Position numbers and translations under genes: made by a program
Notes under the pieces: generated by a model
What the model was told of the DNA's origin: nothing
Seen by the model: the letters and a program-made list of their open reading frames with translations, nothing else
The model's database searches: none
Assembly (NCBI RefSeq): GCF_900091415.1
Contig: NZ_FMHU01000001.1
Location: forward strand, 434,001-498,000
Origin: Micromonospora inyonensis
GTDB taxonomy: Bacteria > Actinomycetota > Actinomycetes > Mycobacteriales > Micromonosporaceae
Reading direction: 5' to 3'
DNA length: 64,000 nucleotides
Shown here: in pieces, positions 43,503-53,176 of the stretch
Numbering within the stretch: the first letter of the stretch is position 1
Layout of the letters: each line of letters starts with the position of its first letter

Positions 43503-43734
43503 AGACGTCGAAGCCCAGAACGAACGGCGGGACGGCGCCGGTGGCGAACTGCCCGCGAGCCCGGGTCTTCCAGTCGGTGGGGTTGACCCCGGCGGCGTGG
43601 ACCCGGACGAGAACCTCGCCGACGGTCGGGACCGGGCGGTCCATCTCGATGATCTTCAGGACGTCGGGCGGCCCGCCCACGTCCTGACTGACGGCGAGCA
43701 TCCGTGCCGGCACTCGCGCTGAACTGGTTGTCAC
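43503..43734 (-). pseudogene. MDR oxidoreductase, N-terminal part (split by IS110)
   Basis: The start MLAVSQDVGGPPDVLKIIEM, followed by LVRVHAAGVNPTDWKTRARG and VLGFDVS, is the N-terminal substrate domain of the oxidoreductase completed at 41234-41971. GTG at 43734 has AGGAG seven bases upstream; ATG at 43701 is also in frame. After residue S of GFDVS the frame enters the IS element and ends in unrelated sequence. Confidence 0.88.
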
Positions 43735-43930
43735 TTCGCTCCTCACCTGTCGCATTGGCCGCATGCGCGGCTGCGCAGGTCCAACATCCCCTCATGAGCG
43801 AGGCCGGACCAGTGGCCAGATCGACAACATGCGTCATGATCCGGCCATCGCCCGGCGAGCCAGCCACCGCGCGACGTGCCGCCAGAGCCCCCGGGGCATC
43901 CAGGCAGGCGCGCCACTCTGTCAACGGCCC

Positions 43931-44689
43931 TTAGAGGCGGGTGCCGCCGGTGGCGTCGATGGTCTGCCCGGTGATCCACCGCCCTCCGTCGCCGGCCAGG
44001 TAGCGGACGACGTCGGCGATGTCCTCGGAGGTGCCCAACCGACCGAAGGCCGAGAGTGATTCGGCGTGTTCACGTGCGCCTGGTGCGTCGATCCAGTCGG
44101 CGTTGATGTCGGTGTCCACCACTCCGGGCGCGACGGAGTTGGCAGTGATTCCTCGCTTGGCCAGTTCGGGCGCGACTGCCCTGATGACGCCTTCGAGTCC
44201 GGCTTTCGATGCCGTGTAGGCAATGTGGGTGGGTGCCGCGATGCGGGTGTAGCCGGTCGAGATGGCGACGACACGGCCGTTGTCGTTCAGGTGATCGGTG
44301 AGGTGGTGGAGGAGGAACGTCGGCGCGGCGAGGTTCACGGCCAGGACGCGATCGTAGGTGGCGGTGTCGAGCTGACCAATAGATTGCGCTCCATTGATGC
44401 CTGCGTTGCTCACGAGCACGTCGGTGCCCGTATGCCCGTGGAGCGCGACGGCATCCTTCCACTGCGCGGCAACCTGCGCGGCAGCCGCCGCACCCCGGGC
44501 CAGGTCGGCTTGGATGAGCACGGGGGTTGCACCCCCTGCGCGGATCCGGGTGGCGGTGTCCTCTGCGGCGGCACGGTCGTGGCCGTAGTGGATGCCGACC
44601 AGCCTGATCCCGTCGCGGGCGAGTCCACGTGCAATGGCGGCGCCGATGCCACGGGAGGCGCCGGTGATGAGAGCGGTCGAGCGGGGCAA
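43931..44689 (-). CDS. SDR-family oxidoreductase
   Basis: This is a classical short-chain dehydrogenase of 252 residues: NAD(P) site TGASRGIGAAIARGL, NAG motif VLVSNAGINGAQS, catalytic YTASK in HIAYTASKAGLEG with an upstream serine, and the C-terminal WITGQTIDATGG. GIHYGHDRAAAE after the second strand suggests NADP. The product is unknown. It is divergent from the TetR gene and is its likely target. Confidence 0.93.
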   Translation of the reverse strand: MPRSTALITGASRGIGAAIARGLARDGIRLVGIHYGHDRAAAEDTATRIRAGGATPVLIQADLARGAAAAAQVAAQWKDAVALHGHTGTDVLVSNAGINGAQSIGQLDTATYDRVLAVNLAAPTFLLHHLTDHLNDNGRVVAISTGYTRIAAPTHIAYTASKAGLEGVIRAVAPELAKRGITANSVAPGVVDTDINADWIDAPGAREHAESLSAFGRLGTSEDIADVVRYLAGDGGRWITGQTIDATGGTRL

Positions 44690-44699
44690 GGTTCCTCCG

Positions 44700-44745
44700 T
44701 AGTGATCGCTACGAAATCATGTTCGGGATATCGTAGCAGTCGCTA
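44700..44745. promoter_or_regulatory. TetR operator between the SDR and TetR genes
   Basis: TAGTGATCGCTACGA (44700-44714) and TCGTAGCAGTCGCTA (44731-44745) form a spaced inverted repeat with three mismatches. The right arm reaches the TetR start codon. The TetR protein probably binds here and represses both directions. Confidence 0.6.
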
Positions 44746-45341
44746 TGGAAATGAAGACGCGGCCGCGGGGTCGCCCCCGCTCGTTCGATCCGGACACCGC
44801 CCTGGAGGCGGCTCTTCTGCTGTTCTGGGAGCACGGGTACGAGGGGACAAGCCTTGCCCGGCTGCAGGAGGCGACGGGGCTGACCGCTCCCGCCTGGTAT
44901 CGAGCGTTCGGGTCGAAGGAGCGCCTCTTCGAACTGGCTGTTCAGCGGTATCAGGAGCGGTACGGGTTCGGGATCCGTGACGACCTTCCCCTCGTGGCGG
45001 CGGTCGGCGACTACCTCGACCGAGCCGCACGAGAGTTCACCACGCTGCCCGGTCGCGGGTGCCTGGTGTCCACGGGGATGCTGGCGACGAGCCCGGACGC
45101 CCGCTTCGCGGCTGACGTTGTGCGGGCTGAGCGTGAGCGCGCTGTCGAGATGCTCCGCGAGCGCTTCACCCATGCCGTGACGGCTGGTGAACTCCCGGAG
45201 GGAGTCGACACCAACGCACTCGCTCGGACACTGGCCGCCTTGATCCAAGGGATGTCCGTGCAAGCCCGTGACGGTGCTGGGTACGAGCAGCTCCGCCTTG
45301 TCGCGCAGACCGCCGAGCGACTCATCCCGAACAGAGCGTAG
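44745..45341 (+). CDS. TetR-family transcriptional regulator
   Basis: This 198-residue regulator has a TetR N-terminal HTH (DTALEAALLLFWEHGYEGTS to APAWYRAFGSKERLFELAV) and a helical ligand domain with a cysteine in GRGCLVSTGMLA, as in AcrR-like TetR_C_16/TetR_C_33 groups. Its likely regulon is the divergent SDR-MDR-SnoaL cluster. ATG at 44745 or 44751 may be used; the gene may be leaderless because the operator touches the start. A strong terminator follows. Confidence 0.92.
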   Translation: MEMKTRPRGRPRSFDPDTALEAALLLFWEHGYEGTSLARLQEATGLTAPAWYRAFGSKERLFELAVQRYQERYGFGIRDDLPLVAAVGDYLDRAAREFTTLPGRGCLVSTGMLATSPDARFAADVVRAERERAVEMLRERFTHAVTAGELPEGVDTNALARTLAALIQGMSVQARDGAGYEQLRLVAQTAERLIPNRA

Positions 45342-45364
45342 GAGGGTCAGCGGCGGACAACGAC

Positions 45365-45398
45365 GAGGGCCAGTGACGGGGTCTTGTCACTGGCCCTC
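45365..45398. terminator. Bidirectional terminator hairpin
   Basis: GAGGGCCAGTGAC (45365-45377) pairs perfectly with GTCACTGGCCCTC (45386-45398). It lies between the convergent TetR gene and the LPXTG pseudogene and could end transcription from both sides. Confidence 0.75.
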
Positions 45399-45433
45399 GG
45401 GCACGTCGGTGAGCGCTGGAGATCGGAATGGGG

Positions 45434-46290
45434 CTACGCCACGAAACGGGTACGACGCCTGCGGGCGATCAGGTAGCCGGCACCCCCGAGGAGCAGGAGC
45501 ACACCGCCCACGCCGGCCACGGTCGCGGTGCCGGCACCGGTCACCGGCAGACCGCCGCCCTCGCCACCGGCACCCGCGCTGGCGGAGGGAGCGGCGGTCG
45601 GCGCGCCGGTCGGGGTGGCGCTGGGCGTGGCACTCGCCGTGCTCGACGGGGTCGGCGTCGCGGTGGGCGGCGTGGTGAGGCCGACACCGGCGAAGCCGAT
45701 CGGCCCCCCGATTCCCCCGAGTTCGCCCCACGGAGTGGCCGTCGGCAGCGTGTCACCCGTGCCCCGGACCGCCTTGGTGCCCTGCCCGGCCCACTTGTCG
45801 GCCAGCGCCTGGATGCCGCCCTGCGCGTCGGCATGCGTCTTTTGAACCACATGTACACGACGGAGGAGATGTTCTCGGCACGGGCGTCCGGGCTGGTGGA
45901 GATCCCCGCCCCCGTCACGGCCAGGCTGGCGCCGGGCGCCAGCTCGGCGTCGAACTCGCACCAGGCCGTCTCCTGGTTGCTGTCGACGGCGTACCAGCAG
46001 TTCTCGTACTTCGTGGTGAGGTCGAGGTCGTTGAGGACGCGGACCTAAAGGACGAGGCCGTCAACCGGCGCGTCGCCGACGTTCGTCACGCCGAGTACGA
46101 CCGGCACGGCCTCGCCCTGACCGACCAGGTACTTACGGTTCTTGCCCGTCTCCGGGTCCTTCAACGTGCCGGCGGCGAGCTTCGCCGGGTCCGACGCGCT
46201 CGGATCCGGGGCGGCTGCGGCGGGTGTGGCGGCGAGTCCAGCCGCGAGGAGTGTGGCGCTCACGGCACAGACGTACCGGCGGATCGTCAT
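45434..46290 (-). pseudogene. LPXTG cell-wall-anchored surface protein, interrupted by a stop codon and a frameshift
   Basis: The sequence begins with a signal peptide (MTIRRYVCAVSATLLAAG, then AAAA) and a conserved-repeat-like domain, and ends in a Thr/Pro/Ala-rich stalk, an LPVTG sortase motif, a membrane helix and RRRRTRF. An in-frame TAG at 46045-46047 (GLVL*VRVLNDLDL) and a one-base loss in the A run near 45838 (WFK versus QKTHADAQG) break it. Repairing both gives 285 residues. With two independent lesions it is probably a real pseudogene, although the frameshift could be an error. Confidence 0.85.
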
Positions 46291-46374
46291 GGAAACCCCC
46301 GTGGTGTATGACGACAATCGCGTCACCATACCGCCCGTCACCTGCGGCGCTCCGTCCACCCGGGACGGTCGGGG

Positions 46375-47229
46375 TCACGGTCGGGACGGACGCCACACGA
46401 ACACTTCGGTGTCCGGTACCCGCTCGGAGAACCGACCGTCGTCGGACGCCTCGGTCAGCAGGCTCCGCAGCTCACCGTCGAACTCGGCCAGCCCCGGTCC
46501 GAAGAGGTGGGGTGCCGAGTCCGAGCGGGAGTACACGAAGGCGACGACGTCGTCGACGGTCCGCTCCAGTGCCAGGTCGACCGGCACCCTCAGCCGCTCG
46601 GGGCCGGCGAAGCCGGCCTGCGCCAGCACGGCGGCCTCCCCGCCGGGGGTGCCGTGCGGCAGCACGCCCTGACCCGCCCGGCGCACCGGGCCCAGGTGAC
46701 GCCGTACGAGTTCCCGTATGCCATGGGCGGGAGGAAGCGGGTGCGGGAGCCCGTCCGGGGGCAGCGGCTCCTTGGCGTCGCTGATGTGGACGAACGCCCC
46801 GTCCGGGTCGAGCATCCGGCGGACCGTACCCGCCACCTGCGCCTGGTCCATCCAGTGGAAGGACTGCGCGAAGACGGCCACCCGGAAGGTACCGAGGCCG
46901 GCGGGCAGCTCCTCGGCTCGCGCCCGTACCCATCGGACGTTCCGCACGCCGGCCTGCTCGCCCCGTCGGCGCGCCTCGGCCAGCATTCCCGCGTCCGGGT
47001 CGACTCCCACCGCCGCCTCGAACAGCGGGGCGAGCGGCAGGACGACGGTGCCCGGTCCGCAATCGACGTCGAGCAGGCGCCCGGAGCCGTCCAGGTCGAG
47101 GGCCTGCTCCAGCACCTCGGGGAGGTTGGCGGCGTAGGGCAGCCGGCCCCGCGAGTAGTAGGGCGCGCTGCCGGCGAACAGGGACTCGTCCCACTCCCAG
47201 CCGTGCTCAGACGCCGAAGCGGACTTCAC
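46375..47229 (-). CDS. Class I SAM-dependent methyltransferase
   Basis: The N-terminus YYSRGRLPYAANLPEVLEQAL and the SAM motif GRLLDVDCGPGTVVLPL match Methyltransf_11-type enzymes seen across actinomycetes; the usual DVGCGPG reads DVDCGPG here. SFHWMDQAQVAGTVRRMLDPDG is also typical of the group. GTG at 47229 is the chosen start (284 residues). The substrate is unknown. Its start overlaps the end of a decayed hydrolase gene. Confidence 0.85.
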   Translation of the reverse strand: MKSASASEHGWEWDESLFAGSAPYYSRGRLPYAANLPEVLEQALDLDGSGRLLDVDCGPGTVVLPLAPLFEAAVGVDPDAGMLAEARRRGEQAGVRNVRWVRARAEELPAGLGTFRVAVFAQSFHWMDQAQVAGTVRRMLDPDGAFVHISDAKEPLPPDGLPHPLPPAHGIRELVRRHLGPVRRAGQGVLPHGTPGGEAAVLAQAGFAGPERLRVPVDLALERTVDDVVAFVYSRSDSAPHLFGPGLAEFDGELRSLLTEASDDGRFSERVPDTEVFVWRPSRP

Positions 47230-47557
47230 CCGGGTCACCGCCGATCGTCGATCGGACCCTCCCCGACCACTCCCGCAGGAGGGCGTGGACGATGTCCGGC
47301 TGTTCCAGATGCACGTTGGCCCTGCTCCGTCGAGCGCCACGAAGGTCGCACATGGGTAGTGCCGGCAGACCACCTGTTCCGTCCAACGGCGGGGTCCCGC
47401 CGAAGCCAGGCAGGTCGAGATAGATCCGCTCCCCACAACCTGGCTCCGCCGGGCAGTCGTCGAGCGCGAGCAGCAGCGGGTGGTCCACTCCGTTGCCGTG
47501 GATCGCCACCAGGGGCAGACCGTCGCCCTTCCGGCCGACGTTCGGCGGACCGCTCAC
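47207..47557 (-). pseudogene. Alpha/beta hydrolase remnant with internal deletion
   Basis: The first ~55 residues (GLPLVAIHGNGVDHPLLLAL, IYLDLPGFGGTPPLDG) match the N-terminus of an alpha/beta hydrolase. The sequence then jumps to what looks like its C-terminus: HYPCATFVALDGAG is visible in a neighbouring frame and HLEQPDIVHALLREWSGRV in this one. The middle ~170 residues, including the nucleophile and acid, are absent. The gene is therefore nonfunctional. Confidence 0.7.
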
Positions 47558-47566
47558 TTCGTGCCG

Positions 47567-47986
47567 CTAGACATTGCGCACTCCGTCCAACCTCGGGCGC
47601 AACTCTTCTCGCATCTGCCGGTAGTTCGTCGGTCGCGTCTTCCAGCGGTCCTCGTTCGTCTCCTCGAATGTCACCTCGTACTTTCCGGTCGTCCGGTCGA
47701 ACTGCACGAGCATCTTCACCGGCAGCAGATCACCAGGCTCGTAGTAGCTCCCCAGGTAGGCATCCACAGCCGGTCGGATGCTCGACCACCTACAGGCCAC
47801 CGGCGCGACCGCGCCTTCAGGCAGGTACGCGTATCCGGACGCGCTGCGATAACCGTCGCCGAACTCCAGAACGATGGCCAGCGATTCCCAGTCCTCCACC
47901 GGTCCCTGCACGGTGCTGCCCAACGAGGGTTCGTTCATGGCCTCGATCAACGAGCGGATGAGATCGACCGTGACGTCGCTGGACAT
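47567..47986 (-). CDS. Hypothetical protein, possibly YezG/DUF600-like immunity protein
   Basis: This 139-residue protein begins MSSDVTVDLIRSLIEAM and contains WESLAIVLEFGDGYRSASGYAYLP and VTFEETNEDRWKTRPTNYRQM. The strand pattern and the FEETNEDRW segment resemble YezG-type antitoxin/immunity proteins, but I am not certain. No toxin gene is adjacent. It is 13 bases upstream of the ychF stop region on the same strand. Confidence 0.6.
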   Translation of the reverse strand: MSSDVTVDLIRSLIEAMNEPSLGSTVQGPVEDWESLAIVLEFGDGYRSASGYAYLPEGAVAPVACRWSSIRPAVDAYLGSYYEPGDLLPVKMLVQFDRTTGKYEVTFEETNEDRWKTRPTNYRQMREELRPRLDGVRNV

Positions 47987-47999
47987 GGGAGCCGCAGTC

Positions 48000-49085
<1,086 letters not shown>

Positions 49086-49247
49086 GACGAGCCAGCTTAC
49101 GCGCCGACCGCCGGCCGTTCACGTCGGGCGGCGCGTCCAGGTCGACGGGGTCGCGGGCGCGCGGCGAACGGGCGTACCCGGAAAACGGGTGCCGGGGACG
49201 ACGGGCCGTTGTTACCCTGCGCTGCCGAAGATCTACGGGGAGGCACG

Positions 49248-49847
49248 ATGGCCCAGCGAGTTGTCCCGGCACAGCTGCCCGAGCTGTACGTCGCGGCGGA
49301 CGTGGAGGCCGACGGGCCGATCCCCGGCCCGTACAGTATGTTGTCGCTCGGCCTGGCGGTCGCCGGCCACCCCCGGCTGACCTTCTACACCGAGCTGAGG
49401 CCGATCTCGGACGAGTACGTCTCCGAGGCGCTCGCCGTCTCCGGGCTGGACCGGGAGCGGCTGCGGCGGGAGGCACCCGCGCCGGAGGTCGCGATGGCCG
49501 CCGCCGCCCGCTGGGTGGAGGGGCTGCGGCGGATCGGTAGGCCGGTGTTCCTCGCCGCTCCCGCCGTCTGGGACGGCATGTTCGTGCACTGGTACTTCGT
49601 CCGGTTCGTCGGCCGCAGCCCGTTCGGGGCGACCGGCTCCGGGGTGGACCTGCGCAGCTACTACATGGGGCTGACCGGCCGGGAGTGGTCCCGCAGCCAC
49701 AAGAGCACGGCGAAGCGGGAACTGGGGCTGACCCACTTGTCGCACACCCACCACGCCGGCGAGGACGCCGCCGAGCTGGCCCAGGTGTTCGACGCCCTCC
49801 GCCGGTCCCGGCAACGGCGCGGGCTCAGCCCAGCAGACGAGGGATGA
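49248..49847 (+). CDS. 3'-5' exonuclease (DEDDh type)
   Basis: This 199-residue protein starts with AADVEADGPIPGPYSMLSLG, the first acidic pair of DEDD exonucleases, and ends with HHAGEDAAELAQVFDAL, the His/Asp pair. The middle shows FLAAPAVWDGMFVHWYFVRF. It may degrade RNA or DNA 3' ends. ATG at 49248 follows GGGGAGG at a suitable distance. Its 3' end overlaps the opposing peptidase E gene by 23 bases. Confidence 0.88.
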   Translation: MAQRVVPAQLPELYVAADVEADGPIPGPYSMLSLGLAVAGHPRLTFYTELRPISDEYVSEALAVSGLDRERLRREAPAPEVAMAAAARWVEGLRRIGRPVFLAAPAVWDGMFVHWYFVRFVGRSPFGATGSGVDLRSYYMGLTGREWSRSHKSTAKRELGLTHLSHTHHAGEDAAELAQVFDALRRSRQRRGLSPADEG

Positions 49848-50559
49848 TCGGGGTCTCGGTGACCGTGCCGTCGGCGTTGCGGCTCACCTCGTACGCGGAC
49901 GCCCCCTCGCGGTCGGCGACCGCCTCGACCAGCGTGGTCCCCCGGTAGACCAGGCCGACGCCGTCGTCGGTGCAGTGGGCGGTGGGCAGGGTGCCGTCGC
50001 CGACCAGCTGGTGGATCAGCGGCCGGCGCTGGTCCTCGCTGTTGTAGTGCACCCCGTTGCCGTACGGGAGGAAGCCCAGTCCGGCGGTGAACGGGCGCAG
50101 TGTCGGGCCGTAGCTGTCGGTGGCCCCGCCGACGTGCCAGCAGATCGAGCCGGCGGAGACCCCGCCCAGCACCACCCCGGCCGCCCAGCACTCGCGGAGG
50201 ATCTCGTCGAGCCCGTGCACCCGCCAGACGGCGAGCAGGTTGGCGACGCTACCGCCGCCGACCCAGACGACGTCCTGGGCGAGCAGGTGGGCCCGGACGT
50301 CCTCGACGTTGGGCATCGGGAACAGGTTGAGGTGGGAGAGGCGGAACCGGGTGCCGGCGAACGCTCCGTAGAGGGCGGTCAGCGTGGTCGGCTGGTCCCC
50401 CTCGGCCTGCCCGAGAAAGCACATCCTCGGTGCCGGGCCGGCCTCGGCCAGCTCGGCGGCCAGCTCGAAGACCGGGCCGGGTCGCCAGTCCCAGGGGCCA
50501 CGGCGACGGCTGAAGAAACCGATGCTGGTGGCGAGGATGGTGGGTTCGCTGGCGGGCAC
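49825..50559 (-). CDS. Peptidase E (S51 family serine peptidase)
   Basis: This 244-residue protein has the S51 nucleophile segment VLGGVSAGSICWHVGG near residue 135, the preceding VWVGGGSVANLLAVW, and HCTDDGVGLVYRG. S51 peptidases cleave Asp-X dipeptides and related substrates in the cytoplasm. The frame is intact, and it lies just downstream of a MarR gene and a 60-nt repeat. Confidence 0.9.
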   Translation of the reverse strand: MPASEPTILATSIGFFSRRRGPWDWRPGPVFELAAELAEAGPAPRMCFLGQAEGDQPTTLTALYGAFAGTRFRLSHLNLFPMPNVEDVRAHLLAQDVVWVGGGSVANLLAVWRVHGLDEILRECWAAGVVLGGVSAGSICWHVGGATDSYGPTLRPFTAGLGFLPYGNGVHYNSEDQRRPLIHQLVGDGTLPTAHCTDDGVGLVYRGTTLVEAVADREGASAYEVSRNADGTVTETPIIPRLLG

Positions 50560-50662
50560 GGGCTCCCCTTCCGGTCCGGCTTACCGGGACCCGCCCCATC
50601 CTGCCGTACCGGCACCGACCGCCGTCGCCCGCCGCGTCCGCCGGCCCGGGGCCGTCGCCTGA

Positions 50663-50722
50663 GGTGCCTGCAGGGGCCCCCTCCTCGTCAAAAAGCGGTA
50701 GCAGGGGACCCCTGCAGGCACC
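50663..50722. repeat. 60-nt dispersed palindromic repeat, copy 2
   Basis: The arms GGTGCCTGCAGGGG (50663-50676) and CCCCTGCAGGCACC (50709-50722) are perfectly complementary, and the interior TCAAAAAGCGGTAGCAGGGG is the reverse-orientation core seen in copy 1. It lies between the marR and peptidase E genes. Confidence 0.85.
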
Positions 50723-50769
50723 GCACGCCGCCGCCCACGACTGATCGGGGGTACCCGGTACGGGGGCGG

Positions 50770-51282
50770 TCAGGGACGCTCGGGTTCCACCGCGGCGAGC
50801 AGGTCCCGGAGCAGGTCGGCGAGGCGGGCCTGGTCGTCGGCGGGGAGCGCGTCGAGGATCCGGCGCTGCACCTCCAGTCCGGCGTCGACGGCCTCCTCGA
50901 CCACCCGACGGCCGGCGTCGGTGAGGGTGACCTGGAGAGCGCGCCGGTCCGCCGGGTCCGGCGAGCGCCGCAGCAGTCCCGCGCGTTCCAGCTTGTCGAG
51001 GCGACCGGTCATACCGCCGGAGGTGAGCATCAGCGCCGCGGTGAGCGCCTTCGGCGAGAGGGTGTACGGAGCACCGGCCCGCCGCAGCGAGGCCAGCACG
51101 TCGAACTCGCCACGGGTGATCCCCCAGCGGGCGTAGACCTGCTCTTGCGCGTCACCGACGAGCCGGGCCAGCCGGTAGACGCGGCCGAAGACGGCCATCG
51201 GCTCGGGACGCATGTCGGGGCGCTCCCGGCGCCACTGCTCGACGATGACGTCCACGTCGTCGGGGGTCGTCCGCTCAGCCAC
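50770..51282 (-). CDS. MarR-family transcriptional regulator
   Basis: This 170-residue winged-helix regulator shows the MarR pattern: YARWGITRGEFDVLASLRRAG, LTSGGMTGRLDKLERAGLL and RSPDPADRRALQVTLTDAG. GTG at 51282 removes an unlikely Pro/Gly-rich leader. It is divergent from an EamA transporter, with a perfect palindrome between them, so it probably controls that exporter in response to a small ligand. Confidence 0.92.
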   Translation of the reverse strand: MAERTTPDDVDVIVEQWRRERPDMRPEPMAVFGRVYRLARLVGDAQEQVYARWGITRGEFDVLASLRRAGAPYTLSPKALTAALMLTSGGMTGRLDKLERAGLLRRSPDPADRRALQVTLTDAGRRVVEEAVDAGLEVQRRILDALPADDQARLADLLRDLLAAVEPERP

Positions 51283-51382
51283 CCCCGGATTCTCCCCGGC
51301 ACCCACCGCCGGCCACGCGCCGGGCGGCCCTGCCGACCGACCCGGTGGTGCCGCATCCCACATCAATCTCACCGGCAAGTAT

Positions 51383-51394
51383 CTTAGCGCTAAG
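51383..51394. promoter_or_regulatory. Palindromic MarR operator
   Basis: CTTAGCGCTAAG is a perfect 12-base palindrome 27 bases before the EamA start codon, in an A/T-richer stretch. It is the probable MarR binding site controlling both genes. Confidence 0.65.
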
Positions 51395-51420
51395 CTATTT
51401 GGTGGTGAGAGGAGTTTCCG

Positions 51421-52725
51421 ATGATCCGCCGCTGGACCGACACCGCCCTGACCGCCCTCGCTCCCGTCGCCTGGGGCACCACCTACCTGGTCACCACCGA
51501 ACTGCTGCCGCCGGACCGGCCGCTGTGGTCCGGGACGCTACGCGCCCTCCCCGCCGGACTGCTCCTGCTCGCCGTCACCCGTCAACTGCCGCACGGATCG
51601 TGGTGGTGGCGCTCGGCGGTGCTCGGCGCCCTGAACATCGGCGCGTTCTTCCCGCTGCTCTTCTACTCGGCGTACCACCTGCCCGGCGGCACCGCCGCCG
51701 TGCTGGGCACCATCCAGCCGCTCCTGGTCGCCGGACTGACCGTCCTGGTGCTGGGTGAGCGCCCCCGACCCCGCGCGCTGGTCGCCGCCGTCGCCGCGCC
51801 GCTCGGGGTGGCCCTGGTGGTGCTCCGCCCCGACGCCGCGCTGGACCCCCTGGGGGTGGCCGCCGGGCTGGCCGCCACCCTGGCGATGGGCACCGGCCTC
51901 GTCCTCACCCGCCGCTGGGGACGCCCGGCCGGCGCCGGCACCCTCGCCGTCACCGCCTGGCAGCTCACCGTGGGCGGACTGCTGGTGGCGCCTCTCGCCC
52001 TGGTCGACGAGGGCCCACCACCGGTCCCGGACGCCCCGGCCGTGCTCGGATACGCCTGGCTGGGGTTGGTCGGGACGGCGCTGGCGTACGCGCTCTGGTT
52101 CCGGGGCGCGGCCCGGCTCGCGGTCACCCAGGTCTCCCTGCTCGGCGCGTTGAGCCCGCTCACCGCCGCCGTGCTGGGCTGGCTCGTGCTGGACCAGGCG
52201 CTCACCCCGGTGCAGCAGGCCGGGTTCGCCGTCGCCGTCGCCGCCACCGTCGCCGGGCAACTCGCACCACGGCCCGGTGCCCGGCCCCCGGCGCCCTCCG
52301 CTGACCAGACCCCGCCTCCCCCACCACTCGGCTGCCCGATCCCTGCCGGTGACCAGCCCTCGGCCTCCTCCGCTGGTCAGCCTCCGGCGACCACTCAACC
52401 CCCGGCGGCCACTCAGCCTCCGGTGACCACTCAGCCCCCGGTGACCACTCAGCCTCCGGTGACCACTCAGCCTCCGGCGGCCACTCAGCCGACGGCGTCG
52501 TATCCGGTCGGCGCGCCTGGCGGGCCGGCGTCGAACTCGGGCAGGTCGGCCGCGTCCAGCTCACCGGCAGCAGACCTGGGCAGCGCGAACCGGTCACCGG
52601 CGGTGGGCGGGGCGGCGTACGACTCGCCGAGCATCCAGCGCACCTCGTCGACCGTCCAGCCGAGCCCGGCGCGACCGGCGATCTCCCCGATCAGCCGGCG
52701 ACCGACCCGGGTGTCGTCGTCGTAG
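51421..52725 (+). CDS. EamA-family (DMT) transporter with repetitive C-terminal tail
   Basis: Ten membrane helices in two EamA repeats fill residues 1-285 (for example APVAWGTTYLVTTELLPPD and SLLGALSPLTAAVLGWLVL). The family exports amino acids, nucleosides or drugs. The remaining ~150 residues are Pro/Thr/Ala/Ser-rich, contain tandem ATTQPP-type repeats, and overlap the convergent gene by about 240 bases. The tail is probably readthrough of a repeat without a stop codon and may not be functional. ATG at 51421 has GAGAGGAG upstream. Confidence 0.85.
   Translation: MIRRWTDTALTALAPVAWGTTYLVTTELLPPDRPLWSGTLRALPAGLLLLAVTRQLPHGSWWWRSAVLGALNIGAFFPLLFYSAYHLPGGTAAVLGTIQPLLVAGLTVLVLGERPRPRALVAAVAAPLGVALVVLRPDAALDPLGVAAGLAATLAMGTGLVLTRRWGRPAGAGTLAVTAWQLTVGGLLVAPLALVDEGPPPVPDAPAVLGYAWLGLVGTALAYALWFRGAARLAVTQVSLLGALSPLTAAVLGWLVLDQALTPVQQAGFAVAVAATVAGQLAPRPGARPPAPSADQTPPPPPLGCPIPAGDQPSASSAGQPPATTQPPAATQPPVTTQPPVTTQPPVTTQPPAATQPTASYPVGAPGGPASNSGRSAASSSPAADLGSANRSPAVGGAAYDSPSIQRTSSTVQPSPARPAISPISRRPTRVSSS
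52381..52488. repeat. 18-bp tandem repeat (six units)
   Basis: Six copies of an 18-base unit, consensus CCTCCGGTGACCACTCAG, run in tandem with scattered substitutions. In the plus frame they encode PPxTTQ repeats at the end of the EamA gene. The block ends at the stop codon of the convergent gene at 52485. Confidence 0.85.
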
Positions 52726-52979
52726 AACCGCAGGCACCAGTGGTGCGTCCACATGCCCAACGCCCGCAGCCCGGCATCGTCGAGCGACCGGACGAGTCGG
52801 CCACAGGCGGTGTCGGCGAACCTGCGACCCGGATCGCCGGCGCGGTCCCGTTCGATCGCGCCGACCGCCGCCGGGGCGACCGCCCGCATCCGGTCGTAGA
52901 ACCCCTGCACCACCGCCCGATCGAGCCCGGGTCGCGCCGACCATGCCTCCACCCGTCCCGGCCCGGCCACGCTCCCCAT
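52485..52979 (-). CDS. Hypothetical protein
   Basis: This 164-residue protein begins MGSVAGPGRVEAWSARPGLD and is mainly helical (AVVQGFYDRMRAVAPAAVGA, LGMWTHHWCLRFYDDDTRVG, WTVDEVRWMLGESYA). No domain is recognised. ATG at 52979 is the most credible start; the open frame extends further but is arginine-rich. Its 3' part overlaps the EamA tail. Confidence 0.7.
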   Translation of the reverse strand: MGSVAGPGRVEAWSARPGLDRAVVQGFYDRMRAVAPAAVGAIERDRAGDPGRRFADTACGRLVRSLDDAGLRALGMWTHHWCLRFYDDDTRVGRRLIGEIAGRAGLGWTVDEVRWMLGESYAAPPTAGDRFALPRSAAGELDAADLPEFDAGPPGAPTGYDAVG

Positions 52980-53054
52980 CGACGCACCCCTTCTTGAGTT
53001 GGCCCCGGACGGTACCCGCTCCCTCCGACACTTTCCGCGCCGGCCGGCCCGAAA

Positions 53055-53109
53055 GGGTTGCAGGGGCACCCTGCACGACAGAAAGCGGTAACAAGGTGCC
53101 CCGGCAAAC
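53055..53109. repeat. 60-nt-type dispersed palindromic repeat, copy 3 (shortened)
   Basis: GGGTTGCAGGGGCACC pairs with GGTGCCCCGGCAAAC around an interior AGAAAGCGGTAACAAG core. It is a diverged 55-base member of the family, located between the divergent 52979 and 53177 genes. Confidence 0.75.
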
Positions 53110-53176
53110 AAAGTGAGGTGGGCCAGGTCCGTTTTCCGCGAGCCGGCGGGCCGGTCGGCGGGGCAGGATCGGTGGC

